From CAYZJB01 sp964602985 (GTDB taxonomy: Bacteria > CLD3 > SB21): 64,000 nucleotides of DNA. Made by a program: the position numbers and the translations under genes. Positions within the stretch are counted from its first letter, which is position 1; each line of letters begins with the position of its first letter. The notes below the pieces were generated by a model. That model was not told the DNA's origin. It did no database searches and worked only from the letters and a program-made list of their open reading frames with translations. Below are positions 8,561-17,618 of this stretch, in pieces. The stretch covers positions 1-64,000 of the forward strand of contig CAZRTJ010000006.1 of NCBI GenBank assembly GCA_964602985.1, written 5' to 3'.

Positions 8561-9453
8561 GTCTTGCGGAAGACACCCGGATCTGGACGGCACTGTCTAT
8601 GGTGAAATGGACGACTGATTATCTGGCAGAGCGAGGATTCGAAAACCCCCGCCTGAATGCTGAGTGGATCCTCAGTCACGTGCTGTCCTGCAGACGCCTG
8701 GATCTCTACGCTGATTTTGAGCGTCCCTTACGCGCATCGGAGTTGGCAGAATACAAGAATCTCCTGAAACGGCGTCTTCGACATGAGCCTTTGCAATATC
8801 TTACCGGAGAGACGGAATTCTTTGGACTGCGGATCCTCGTGACCCCGGATGTTCTGATTCCGCGGCCCGATACAGAGGTCCTGGTCGAACAGACTCTGGA
8901 AGCAATCGGAGGGCATGAACTTCGTCCCGTTCGCATATTGGAAATCGGCACGGGTTCCGGAAACATCGCCATTGCCCTGGCGGTCGCACTGCAAAAACGA
9001 GGCACGCGATTCCAGATCGACAGCGTGGACGTGTCTGCGGCGGCGTTAGCCGTCGGCAGTCAAAATGCCGCCCTGCACGGAGTGGAGGCGAACATTCATT
9101 TTCGTCACGACGATTTCCTGGCAGACGAATTTGATGTGACCCACCCGTATGATGTGATCGTGTCCAATCCGCCGTACCTCTCGGATACAGAATACGCCAA
9201 TACCCCTGACGAGGTGCGTCTGTTCGAACCCCGAACGGCCCTCCATGCATCCCGCGAAGGTCTGATTTTTTACGAAAAGCTGGCGATCGAGGCTCTCCGG
9301 CTGATGCGCACTGGATCGGTGATGGCTGTGGAAGCCGGTTATGATCAGTCCCAACGCGTAGCCGACCTCTTCCGAGAGTACGGACTTATTGAAACTGAAA
9401 TTCTAAATGACTACACTGGCATACCCCGCGTCGTGCGAGCAAGAATGCGTTGA
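8557..9453 (+). CDS. prmC: Release factor glutamine methyltransferase
   Basis: 298 aa. N5-glutamine methylation of the GGQ motif of peptide-chain release factors. An N-terminal helical substrate domain (with DLYADFERPL and EPLQYLTGETEFFG, ~40-100) is followed by a Rossmann methyltransferase domain. The SAM loop is LEIGTGSGNIAIALA and the catalytic motif is NPPYL (~205). The start codon overlaps the thiD stop as ATGA, so it is likely translationally coupled. A GTG at 8542 is possible but deeper in thiD. Confidence 0.96.
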   Translation: MSLAEDTRIWTALSMVKWTTDYLAERGFENPRLNAEWILSHVLSCRRLDLYADFERPLRASELAEYKNLLKRRLRHEPLQYLTGETEFFGLRILVTPDVLIPRPDTEVLVEQTLEAIGGHELRPVRILEIGTGSGNIAIALAVALQKRGTRFQIDSVDVSAAALAVGSQNAALHGVEANIHFRHDDFLADEFDVTHPYDVIVSNPPYLSDTEYANTPDEVRLFEPRTALHASREGLIFYEKLAIEALRLMRTGSVMAVEAGYDQSQRVADLFREYGLIETEILNDYTGIPRVVRARMR

Positions 9454-9466
9454 TGAGAATGCACTG

Positions 9467-10636
9467 ATGGAAATCGATTACAAAAATCACTACGAAGAGC
9501 TGTTCAATTCCCTCCCGGACGGTGCGTTTGTCACGGATGCGCAGGGCCTTATCCGGATGATGAATCAAAGCGGCGCACGGATTCTTGGCTATGATTCTCC
9601 GGAGGAATTGATCGGTCATTCGATTCTATCCTGCTACGTGAATTCCTCGGATCATGACGCGATGCTGTCGGTTCTGGGACATCGTGGAAAGATCGACAAG
9701 AATATTTTTGATTGGAAGAAGAAGAACGGCGGAGCCTTGCTGGTCGAAGTAACGATCCAGCCGTTGCGGTCCGGGCAGGGACGGATTCACGGCATACAGG
9801 GAGTCTTCCGGGATATCAGCAAGCGACTGGAATCGCAGATCGCCCAGCAGGAGACGCTGGCCCAGACGGCCGCACGGAGCATTGATGAAGAGAAATTCCT
9901 TCACGCCATTCATTTTTATCAGACACGACCGCTGTCCCTTTTCCTCCAGGGGATTGCGCACAACCTGAACACACCGCTGGGAAGCATTCGCGGGCGGGCC
10001 GAACTCCTGGAACATCACTTGAAGAAGTTCAAGGAAAAGGCCGGCGCGGGCACGCGGGACGAATTGGAGGCCCTGATGGAAAAAATTTCCAAGGGCGCAG
10101 CCGAAATTGTGGGACAGGTGGACCGGGCCAGCCAACTGATCCGGGGTTTTGCCAACAAGATCTCCATCGAGATGTATGACAGCGAATCGGACGTCGATTT
10201 GAATGCGATCGTTCGCAATGAGGCCGCTTTCATGCACTCCAGTTTGTTCTTCAAGCACAAGATTCAGGTGAATCTGCAATTGGCGGAGGAATTACCCATC
10301 TTTCCCGCTTCAGCGGCCTTGATCAGCCAAGCGCTCCATTACCTTGTGCTCAATTCCATGATGGCCGTGGCCTCTCAGGACGATCGAGCCGTGACGATCC
10401 GGACGTTTGCGGAACCCAGCCGGGTGATGCTGCACATGCAGGATACGCGTCCCGCGTCGTACAGCCAGGATCCTCACGCCGAGCGTTCGAGTGAAGAGAT
10501 TCCCTCGGAGGCCTATTTCGGTCTTTTCCACGTGGAAATGGCGCTGGCTTCCTTCCTGATCGAACAGGCGGGCGGCACGCTGACCACGTTGGAGGACGGC
10601 ATCCAGATCGCAGTACCGATTCGACCGACCGCCTGA
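9467..10636 (+). CDS. PAS-domain histidine kinase-like protein with degenerate ATPase domain
   Basis: 389 aa from the ATG at 9467; an ATG at 9407 lies inside prmC. A PAS domain (~10-115; LPDGAFVTDAQG) is followed by a dimerisation helix with an H-box-like GIAHNLNTPLGSIRGR, so the phospho-accepting His is kept. The catalytic domain keeps an N-box-like LVLNSMMAV. Where DTGxGI and GxGL are expected it reads DTRPAS and YFGLF, so G1, the ATP lid and G2 are lost. It is either a phospho-acceptor without kinase activity or a regulator that binds another kinase. No response regulator gene is adjacent. It sits between prmC and cysS. Confidence 0.8.
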   Translation: MEIDYKNHYEELFNSLPDGAFVTDAQGLIRMMNQSGARILGYDSPEELIGHSILSCYVNSSDHDAMLSVLGHRGKIDKNIFDWKKKNGGALLVEVTIQPLRSGQGRIHGIQGVFRDISKRLESQIAQQETLAQTAARSIDEEKFLHAIHFYQTRPLSLFLQGIAHNLNTPLGSIRGRAELLEHHLKKFKEKAGAGTRDELEALMEKISKGAAEIVGQVDRASQLIRGFANKISIEMYDSESDVDLNAIVRNEAAFMHSSLFFKHKIQVNLQLAEELPIFPASAALISQALHYLVLNSMMAVASQDDRAVTIRTFAEPSRVMLHMQDTRPASYSQDPHAERSSEEIPSEAYFGLFHVEMALASFLIEQAGGTLTTLEDGIQIAVPIRPTA

Positions 10637-10663
10637 AAGACGCCGACGCTCAGCAGTGCGCCC

Positions 10664-12115
10664 ATGAGTATCCGACTCTACAACACCTTGACCCGAAAAA
10701 AGGAAGAATTCGTCCCTCTCCACGACGGTGAAGTTCGGTTTTACTGTTGTGGGCCGACCGTGTACAATTTCATCCACATCGGCAATGCGCGCACATTTGT
10801 CATGGCGGACGTCATCCGGCGGTACCTCGAGTACGCCGGGTATCGCGTCAAATTTGTCCTGAACATCACCGACATCGACGATCGCATCATCCAGACCGCC
10901 AACGAACAGAAACTCAGTTTCCACGATGTTGCGCAGATGTACACGGAGGCGTTCTTTGAGGACATGGGCGGAATCGGCATGAAAATGCCGGACGCGACAC
11001 CCAAAGTGACGGACCATCTGGATGGGATTATCCGCATCATCCGCTCGTTGATGGACCGGGGATACGCGTACGCTTCCAGCGGGGGAGTGTACTATGACGT
11101 CACTCGATTCGAAGGCTATGGGAAATTGTCCGGAAAGAATCCGGAGGATCTCCGGGCCGGAGCGCGCGTGGAAGTAGATGAAACCAAACGCAGTCCGTTG
11201 GATTTTGTTTTGTGGAAGTCGTCCAAACCCGGAGAACCTGCGTGGGACAGTCCCTGGGGGCCGGGCCGGCCGGGATGGCATATCGAATGTTCGGCGATGT
11301 CCACCGCGCATCTGGGAGAGGAGTTGGATATCCACGGGGGAGGCGCCGATCTCATCTTTCCGCATCATGAAAATGAAATCGCGCAAAGTGAAGGCGCGAC
11401 GGGACAGACGCTGGCGCGATACTGGATCCATTTTGGTTTTCTCAACGTAGATAACGAGAAGATGTCCAAGTCGCTCGGTAATTTCTGGCTGCTGCGCGAC
11501 GCGTTGAAGAAATTTCGTCCCGAAGCGCTTCGGTTGTTGTTCCTGCAGACGCACTACGCCAGTCCGCTGAATTTCACCGAGGAGAATCTCCGCGCGGCAG
11601 AGGCCGCCCACAGACGGATCGAAGCGACGCTTCAGAGAAGCCGTCAGGCGTTGGAGTTGCGACAGCAACTCGGCGGCTCTGTCGGAGGTTCCGATGTGCA
11701 TGAGGATGTGGAAAAATTTTCCAAACAACTCGATCAGATCGAAAGAGACATCGTCGAGGCCATGAACGATGATTTCAACACGGCCGCAGCCATCGGGAAG
11801 ATTTTTGATATCTGCAACGGATTAGCGCGCATCACCACCACCAAGACGCTGAACGACTTCACGGCGTATGTCATCAAACGCGCGCAGGACCTGATCCTCG
11901 AGTGGAATGAGTTTCTGGGCATTCTGAATTTGTCCAAAGCGGAGTCGGGGTCGAAAAAGCTGGAAGAGCTGGTCCAATTGCTGGTGGACATTCGAACCGA
12001 AGCGAGAACGAGAAAAGATTGGGCGTTGTCAGATCGGATCCGGGACGGTCTGGCGGGGCTGGGCATTGTCATCGAAGATACACCATCCGGAACATTGTGG
12101 AGGGTCAATCCATGA
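10664..12115 (+). CDS. cysS: Cysteine--tRNA ligase
   Basis: 483 aa, usual for the class I CysRS. Charges tRNA-Cys in the cytoplasm. Zn-binding Cys in YCCGPTVYN (near residue 29), HIGH motif as HIGN (near 38), KMSKSLGNF (~265) and the family-typical FPHHENEIAQSEG. The C-terminal DALR and anticodon regions are present. The ATG has only a weak upstream site (GCAGTGCG). The stop overlaps the start of the cyclase gene (ATGA). Confidence 0.97.
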   Translation: MSIRLYNTLTRKKEEFVPLHDGEVRFYCCGPTVYNFIHIGNARTFVMADVIRRYLEYAGYRVKFVLNITDIDDRIIQTANEQKLSFHDVAQMYTEAFFEDMGGIGMKMPDATPKVTDHLDGIIRIIRSLMDRGYAYASSGGVYYDVTRFEGYGKLSGKNPEDLRAGARVEVDETKRSPLDFVLWKSSKPGEPAWDSPWGPGRPGWHIECSAMSTAHLGEELDIHGGGADLIFPHHENEIAQSEGATGQTLARYWIHFGFLNVDNEKMSKSLGNFWLLRDALKKFRPEALRLLFLQTHYASPLNFTEENLRAAEAAHRRIEATLQRSRQALELRQQLGGSVGGSDVHEDVEKFSKQLDQIERDIVEAMNDDFNTAAAIGKIFDICNGLARITTTKTLNDFTAYVIKRAQDLILEWNEFLGILNLSKAESGSKKLEELVQLLVDIRTEARTRKDWALSDRIRDGLAGLGIVIEDTPSGTLWRVNP

Positions 12116-12798
12116 GCAAGATTGTCGACATTTCCGTCACGATCAGCAACGATTTGGTCACGTGGCCCGGCGATCCGAAAGTGGACATTCAGTTGCCGAT
12201 CCAGATCAAAAAAGGCGATCCCTGCAATGTTTCGCGATGGCAAATCGGGGCGCACACCGGGACGCACGCCGACGCGCCGTTCCATTTTCTGGACGACGGC
12301 ATCGGGATGGATGCGATCCCGCTGGATCTCTATATCGGACCATGCATCGTCGTGGAAGTGCGGCCAAAAACCATCAATATCGAAGCAGAGGATTTGCGAA
12401 ACATCGATTTCAAGGGGCACAAGCGAGTGCTCTTCAAGACGAAGAACTCTCTCCATTGGAAAAACGGAAATATGGAATTTGACAAGGATTTCATAGCCGT
12501 CGGCGTGACGGGCGCGGAGTTTCTGGTGAAAAAGAAAATCAAACTTGTGGGTGTGGATTATTTGTCGGTGGAGAGTTTCCATGCGCCCTTTGAACATCCG
12601 GTCCACAAGACGCTTCTCGGCGCTCAGGTCGTAGTGGTGGAAGGATTGAACCTGTCTGCCGTCAAACCGGGGGAATACGAATTGCTCTGCCTGCCGCTCA
12701 AGATCAAGAACGGAGACGGAACGCCCGTTCGCGCGGCGTTGCGGAAACTCGCCGGGACCCGAAAACGCCGAACGAGCGTCCGCAAGAAACGGCGCTAA
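12112..12798 (+). CDS. Cyclase-family (kynurenine formamidase-like) metal hydrolase
   Basis: 228 aa. The cyclase-family (PF04199) motif HTGTHADAPFHFLDDG (~43-58) provides the metal-binding His and Asp, and the second part FHAPFEHPVHKTLL is also typical. Members include arylformamidase (kynurenine formamidase) and isatin hydrolase. No tryptophan-degradation gene is nearby, so the substrate is not assigned. Start at 12112 in an ATGA overlap with cysS, with GGAGGG upstream. The C-terminal tail is basic (RKRRTSVRKKRR). The last 4 nt interlock with the convergent DUF2304 gene. Confidence 0.85.
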   Translation: MSKIVDISVTISNDLVTWPGDPKVDIQLPIQIKKGDPCNVSRWQIGAHTGTHADAPFHFLDDGIGMDAIPLDLYIGPCIVVEVRPKTINIEAEDLRNIDFKGHKRVLFKTKNSLHWKNGNMEFDKDFIAVGVTGAEFLVKKKIKLVGVDYLSVESFHAPFEHPVHKTLLGAQVVVVEGLNLSAVKPGEYELLCLPLKIKNGDGTPVRAALRKLAGTRKRRTSVRKKRR

Positions 12799-13175
12799 CG
12801 ACTCTCTTCTGGGCGCGTTTGCCCGGTCGGAGGGGAGGCCTTGAGCAGCGCAATCTCCTGCGTAAGGGTTTTGATCTTGTCCGCCATGGACGAAATGACC
12901 ATCGAAAAGTGCAGAAGGATGATCATCCCAAAAAACATCCCGAGAATGAACAGCAGAGCCGGAGCGTACGCAATTCCGATCAGATGCGCCGTTTGATCGA
13001 GTAGATTTCTCCAGACCGAGAACACGCACACGACGATACTGGCCGCCAACCAAAGAAGCGCGTAACGCTCTCGCAGTCGACCTCGCCGAATCAATTCCAG
13101 TATGAACAGAAGAAATACCGCGCTTCCGATAATCGCAACGATTTGAAATCGCTGAATGTCAGTGTTTCCGTCCAT
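12795..13175 (-). CDS. DUF2304-family membrane protein
   Basis: 126 aa. Three hydrophobic helices (residues ~11-27, 39-55, 70-92; motif RYALLWLAAS is typical) followed by a short coiled coil (MADKIKTLTQEIALLK). DUF2304 proteins commonly sit next to GT2 dolichyl-phosphate-mannose-synthase-like genes, as here, and may help anchor or present lipid-linked sugar; their function is unproven. Last gene of the four-gene reverse operon; its start overlaps the GT2 gene by 17 nt. Confidence 0.8.
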   Translation of the reverse strand: MDGNTDIQRFQIVAIIGSAVFLLFILELIRRGRLRERYALLWLAASIVVCVFSVWRNLLDQTAHLIGIAYAPALLFILGMFFGMIILLHFSMVISSMADKIKTLTQEIALLKASPPTGQTRPEESR

Positions 13176-13887
13176 GTCCGTTCTCCTGAGGATGGGGCGA
13201 CCGCAGGGTGTCCATGAGGATCGCCAGGGTAACCTTGATCATGTAATACCACGACCGCAAATGGGTGATCGACGATTTGCCGCCCTGTCGTTCACGCATG
13301 ACAACGGGAATTTCTGCGATGCGGAAACCGGCACGCCCAAGCATCACCACGCTTTCGGGTTCCGGGTAGTCTGTGGGGTAATGGTCAGCCAGGTATCGCA
13401 GGGCAGGCGCACCGTAGGCGCGAAATCCAGATGTGTTGTCCGTGATCCGCTGGCGCAGAATGAGTGAGTTCAACGCTTGAAAAAACGCGATGCCGATTCT
13501 CCTCAACACCGTGGAACGAAATCCACCCCGTTCGAGAAAACGAGAGCCGATCACCACGTCCGCGCGTTGCTCCGCGATGGGTCGAAAGAGTGCTGACAAA
13601 TAGGCTGGGTCGTGCTGACCGTCGCCGTCTACCTGGACCGCCACGTCGTACCCGTTCTGTACGGCGTATCGAAAACCCGTTTGCACAGCCCCGCCAATTC
13701 CCAGATTGATCGGGCAGTCCAGTACGACGGCACGTGCCGCCCGTGCGCATTCGGCAGTTCGATCCTGGGATCCGTCGTTGACCACGACAATGTCCAAGTC
13801 GGCTGGCCCGCACTCTCGGATCGTCTCGATCACGCGGACGATGTTCATTTCCTCGTTGTAAGCCGGAACAATCGCCAACGCTTTCAT
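13159..13887 (-). CDS. Family 2 glycosyltransferase, polyprenyl-phosphate-sugar-synthase-like
   Basis: 242 aa from the ATG at 13885-13887. GT-A fold with AIVPAYNEEMNI at the N-terminus, NDGSQDRT and DGDGQHDP (the metal-binding DxD region), and a C-terminal GGKSSI. No C-terminal membrane helices, so it resembles single-domain dolichyl-phosphate-mannose synthases that transfer a sugar from an NDP-sugar to polyprenyl phosphate at the inner membrane. Coupled by an ATGA overlap to the upstream membrane glycosyltransferase. The likely job is making the lipid-linked donor used by that enzyme (inference). Confidence 0.9.
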   Translation of the reverse strand: MKALAIVPAYNEEMNIVRVIETIRECGPADLDIVVVNDGSQDRTAECARAARAVVLDCPINLGIGGAVQTGFRYAVQNGYDVAVQVDGDGQHDPAYLSALFRPIAEQRADVVIGSRFLERGGFRSTVLRRIGIAFFQALNSLILRQRITDNTSGFRAYGAPALRYLADHYPTDYPEPESVVMLGRAGFRIAEIPVVMRERQGGKSSITHLRSWYYMIKVTLAILMDTLRSPHPQENGHGRKH

Positions 13888-15440
13888 GCGGGCTCTTTCC
13901 AGAACGATCGACTTGCCCATCGTGTGATTGCCACGACGAGCAAGAGTGCGACCAGCACAGCCGCGGCCATTCCCATCGGAGGCGCACCGGCATAGTATCC
14001 GTACATGAACCAGTAATCGATCACATACGCCAGCCGCTTCTGATCCTCACGAGAAACCGGTAGACGTCCTTCTGCCGGACGGATGTCGAACGGTTGCATT
14101 TCGCCCGCGGCATGTCGTTCGATCGATGCAAACAGCAGTTCCCAGTGTCCCGTGATCGGTGAAAAATTGGGAATGAAGTGCGTTTTGTACATGAATTCCG
14201 GGTCGGCAAAACTCCTTGTGAACGGAAATTCTCCGACGTAGCGCAAATAGCTGCCCAGGTAAACAGAACTGCCGCCCAGTTGTATGACAAAACCAACGAT
14301 GGCCAGCGCGCGAAAGAGCGATCTTCGTCCTTCCTCCAACAACCATCCTGCAGGCAGGATCGCAAACGGTATCAAAGGAAGAAGGTAACGGGGTCCCCAA
14401 CTGCCGTCTGCCGCCCACGAAAAGAATTTTGCATGGAAAACCAGCATCACCGTCGCGACCGAAACGAATAGAAACATCTCCACTCGCGCTTTTGAAAGAA
14501 ACAGTCTTCCCGCGCCAACAAACAACAAAAGTGAAACGGGCGCGTACAGAAAAAAGCTTTTGCCGGAACTGAATAAAAGGCCGTACAATCCAACGGCGAG
14601 CGGAGTCGAAAAAGACGTTGTATTGCGTTGCGAGTAGCCGGATGCCAGCGGATGGCCAAAAAGAACGGCCTGGTAGACCAGGACAACGACCCCGCCCAAT
14701 GCGATCAGGGTCATCAAGTGGATGAGCGGCGATTTGCGGAAATGTCCGGCGATCAGCGATAGTCGGGGTCGACCCGCGGGCGGCCAAACGGAATACAGTA
14801 CAAATAGCGGTACGACGATGACAAAAGCGGTCTTCAGCGTGAGCAGGAATCCCAAGAATCCGCCCGCGAAACGCGCGTCGGAAGACCGACTCGTCTGGCG
14901 AAAACGGTGCAAGTAGTAGGCGGCGCCGACAAAACAGACGGTGATCGCGATGTCGCGCATCGCCGTCTTGGTATAGGGGAAGAGGTTTGTCGTCAGCAAG
15001 ATCGTGATCGTCAGGGCAAATGCAGTGCGACGACTGAACCCCAGTCCTCTCGCGAAGAGAAAGCACAAAACGGCGAGCCATCCCGCCAGAAACTGGTTGG
15101 TTAGCGAAAACGCGCTCTTCAAGACGAGACCCTCCAGGTGAACCGGAAGGTCGGCCACCGCGGTGATCAGCTTCCCAAGTAGATACGTCGGTATCGAAAG
15201 GACGGTGAACCCAATACCGGCGCCCGCGTAGTAGCGTCCATCGGTGCCCCGCGCGCCGTTATCCACAATGCCTTCGGGGATGGCAAACGTACCCGATTCC
15301 AGCAGGCTCTGCGTTTCCAGAAAGAACAGCGTTTCATCCGAACTTGCAATCCGGCCTCCCGCGAAAAGCAGACAAATCGAAACCGTGAGGATGTAGATCC
15401 GGAAAGTGTCCTTGTGGAGGAAAGAAAGTATCAAACTCAT
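13884..15440 (-). CDS. Polytopic membrane protein, GT-C/GT39-like glycosyltransferase
   Basis: 518 aa with roughly ten hydrophobic helices. The first loop carries SSDETLFFLETQSLLESG, resembling the acidic D-E motif of the first periplasmic loop in GT-C enzymes (PMT, ArnT), followed by DGRYYAGAGIGFTVL. GT-C enzymes use polyprenyl-phosphate sugars, which the next gene (GT2) could make. Acceptor unknown. ATGA overlaps on both sides couple it to the sensor kinase upstream and to GT2 downstream. Confidence 0.75.
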   Translation of the reverse strand: MSLILSFLHKDTFRIYILTVSICLLFAGGRIASSDETLFFLETQSLLESGTFAIPEGIVDNGARGTDGRYYAGAGIGFTVLSIPTYLLGKLITAVADLPVHLEGLVLKSAFSLTNQFLAGWLAVLCFLFARGLGFSRRTAFALTITILLTTNLFPYTKTAMRDIAITVCFVGAAYYLHRFRQTSRSSDARFAGGFLGFLLTLKTAFVIVVPLFVLYSVWPPAGRPRLSLIAGHFRKSPLIHLMTLIALGGVVVLVYQAVLFGHPLASGYSQRNTTSFSTPLAVGLYGLLFSSGKSFFLYAPVSLLLFVGAGRLFLSKARVEMFLFVSVATVMLVFHAKFFSWAADGSWGPRYLLPLIPFAILPAGWLLEEGRRSLFRALAIVGFVIQLGGSSVYLGSYLRYVGEFPFTRSFADPEFMYKTHFIPNFSPITGHWELLFASIERHAAGEMQPFDIRPAEGRLPVSREDQKRLAYVIDYWFMYGYYAGAPPMGMAAAVLVALLLVVAITRWASRSFWKEPA

Positions 15441-17572
15441 GCGTGCGCGTTCTGCGTGGGAATCTGGACCTGAATCAGCGTTCCGCGGGGACCGGACCGC
15501 AGTACAGAGATCGAGCCTTGATGGCGCCGCAAAATGCCGTAGGCGATGGACAATCCGAGTCCCTTTCCTTGCCCGACATCTTTGGTCGTGAAAAACGGGT
15601 CGAAGATCTTTTCGACTATTGCTTCCGGAATTCCATGGCCCGTATCCTCCACGTGAATCAAAATGTCTTTTCCACCCTCACTCAACTGCGTGGAAACGGT
15701 AATTGTTCCGGTATCCGTAATCGAATCGATTGAATTCTGAATGATCGCCGTCATGGCTTGATTCAGGTGCGCCGGATAACAGTAGATCGCCGGAATCGTT
15801 CCGAGGACCTTTCGGATCGTAATTCGGTTGGACAATTGAACGGACAAGAATCGGATGGTGTCTTCCAGACCGTCGTTGATGTTGGCCAGTTTGAATTCCG
15901 CCTCGTCGACTCGCGAAAAATCGCGCAAATCCTGCACCACGGCGATGATGCGTCTCAACGCCTGTTGCGCCGGGGCAAGGCACTCCCACAACTCGGACGC
16001 AAAAGAGGAATGGTTGCTCTGGTTGCGGAGCTTTTCCAATTGCATTTCCAGTAATTCCAAGTTTCCCTTCACGATGCCGGCCGGGTTGTTGATTTCATGC
16101 GCAATGCCGGCAACCAATTTTCCGATGCTGGCCATTTTTTCCGTGTGGAGCAATTGCGTCTGCATCTCTTGCAGTTCGTGCAACGCTTTTTCCAGCTTGG
16201 CGTTTGCCTCGTTGACCTCGACGGTTCTTTCCTGGACGCGTTTCTCCAAGTCCTGGTACAAGTCGGCATTGTCCATGGCGACGGACAGGATGTCGCACAG
16301 TGAGGCCAGGATCTTGGTATCGTCCGATGTCAAGGATCCGCGGGTGGTGTCAACCGTGAGAGTTCCGGCAGGCTTGGATCCTGTGGTCAGAGGCAGAATC
16401 ACAAAGGACGTCGACCCTTCTGCCGCAAGAGCCGGATAGGCTGTCAGATCAGTGACAAAAATGGGCGATCCCGTTTCAAAGACTCGTCGGTGAAGACCGT
16501 ACGGGTCGGCGGCCGAAAAAAGCGTTGATGCGGCCGACACAGCCTGCCCGATCATCTGAGGAGCGAGGAAGCTCTCCGTGGATGGATCATAGAAGAGCGC
16601 CATGGCCCGCTCAAAGCCGAGTTTGTGCTTGATAATGTCGAGCACCAACTCCATGAGTTCATGTCGCAGGAGACGTGTGTTGAGCGCCGCATTGGTCTCG
16701 ATGACGGCTTCGAGTCGGATCAACGTGTCGACGGCCTCACGGTATTTCTCATTGGCGTACTGGATGGTCTCCTCGATATCGACGGAGCGTTCTTTCATGG
16801 TGTCTCGCATTTTGGACATCTGGTCGGTCACCAGGGTGAGCAGATACACACACGCGGCTCCCAGGATGGCGAGCGGCCAATCCGAACCTTGCCACGATCG
16901 ATCGAGGAGTCGAAAGGTCGCAGCCATTCCCACCAGGACAAGGAGAATTCCGACCACTCCCCATTTGCTGTAGCGACCGAACCACTCAAAGGCACGAGGG
17001 GTCCAGGTAAACTCATACAAGCACTCCGGATGTCCATCTTGTGCGCATTGGATCTCGCGATGCCTGGCGATGGGCAAGCCAAAGATCTGAGGAATTCCGG
17101 CGAACAGTCCCAACCGATAGTCGCAATTTTGTTTGAGAAAACGGAAGCCCGGCAAGGTTCGAAATTTCAGCCAGGCGCGATTGCCTTCGATGCGAGCGAC
17201 TTCATATTTTCCAAAACGAACCGCCTGGTTGGCCACCGTCGGAATTCGTTTGTACAGATTGTCCGGCGTCAGAAAGGACATGGCCAGCTTGGCGATGGTA
17301 CCGAAATTCTCCGTATTGGAAAACGCGAAGAGTCCTGCTCGGTACATCGCCTTGGGGTCGTCGAGAACCCGCGGCAGCGCGACAGATAGGGCGGCATACA
17401 CGTCAAACGAAACCCAGTTGTTTTCGTTCATCAAATATTCCAGGGGAAGATCGGCGGCCGCAACGAGTTGTCGTACGGCCTCGTCACCGCGCCGACCACG
17501 GGCATAATTCAGAAGTGATCGCACGACTTTGCAGTTCACTTCCTGAGCGATTTTGGCCGCGGTCTTTTCCAT
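15437..17572 (-). CDS. Membrane sensor histidine kinase with V4R/HNOB-like and GAF domains
   Basis: 711 aa. Residues ~10-195 form a V4R/heme-NO-binding-like input domain with a C-terminal Cys cluster (IQCAQDGHPECLYEF). Two membrane helices follow (~205-250), then a short coiled coil, a GAF domain (~290-440), another coiled coil, and the kinase core: phospho-His in GIAHEINNPAGIVKGNLELL, N-box with QNSIDSI, G1 DTGHGIP, F-box FDPFFTTK, G2 GLGLSI. A complete, probably active kinase. First gene of the operon with the two glycosyltransferases and DUF2304; no response regulator nearby. The predicted -10 ends 7 nt before the ATG. Confidence 0.88.
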   Translation of the reverse strand: MEKTAAKIAQEVNCKVVRSLLNYARGRRGDEAVRQLVAAADLPLEYLMNENNWVSFDVYAALSVALPRVLDDPKAMYRAGLFAFSNTENFGTIAKLAMSFLTPDNLYKRIPTVANQAVRFGKYEVARIEGNRAWLKFRTLPGFRFLKQNCDYRLGLFAGIPQIFGLPIARHREIQCAQDGHPECLYEFTWTPRAFEWFGRYSKWGVVGILLVLVGMAATFRLLDRSWQGSDWPLAILGAACVYLLTLVTDQMSKMRDTMKERSVDIEETIQYANEKYREAVDTLIRLEAVIETNAALNTRLLRHELMELVLDIIKHKLGFERAMALFYDPSTESFLAPQMIGQAVSAASTLFSAADPYGLHRRVFETGSPIFVTDLTAYPALAAEGSTSFVILPLTTGSKPAGTLTVDTTRGSLTSDDTKILASLCDILSVAMDNADLYQDLEKRVQERTVEVNEANAKLEKALHELQEMQTQLLHTEKMASIGKLVAGIAHEINNPAGIVKGNLELLEMQLEKLRNQSNHSSFASELWECLAPAQQALRRIIAVVQDLRDFSRVDEAEFKLANINDGLEDTIRFLSVQLSNRITIRKVLGTIPAIYCYPAHLNQAMTAIIQNSIDSITDTGTITVSTQLSEGGKDILIHVEDTGHGIPEAIVEKIFDPFFTTKDVGQGKGLGLSIAYGILRRHQGSISVLRSGPRGTLIQVQIPTQNAHA

Positions 17573-17579
17573 GCCGGGA

Positions 17580-17608
17580 AATGTAGAAGGAATCCGCCTG
17601 GAAAGAAA
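17580..17608 (-). promoter_or_regulatory. Promoter of the sensor kinase operon, predicted leaderless
   Basis: Reverse strand: TACATT occupies 17580-17585 and a poor -35 (TTTCTT) 17603-17608, spacing 17. Only 7 nt separate the -10 box from the ATG. The -35 lacks the TTG of the other sites, so confidence is lower. Confidence 0.45.
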
Positions 17609-17618
17609 CAGTTTTTGA

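Noticed and set aside
10310..11728. 472-codon reverse open frame
   Set aside because: Antisense to the kinase-like gene and cysS; no domain resemblance and shadow-like composition.
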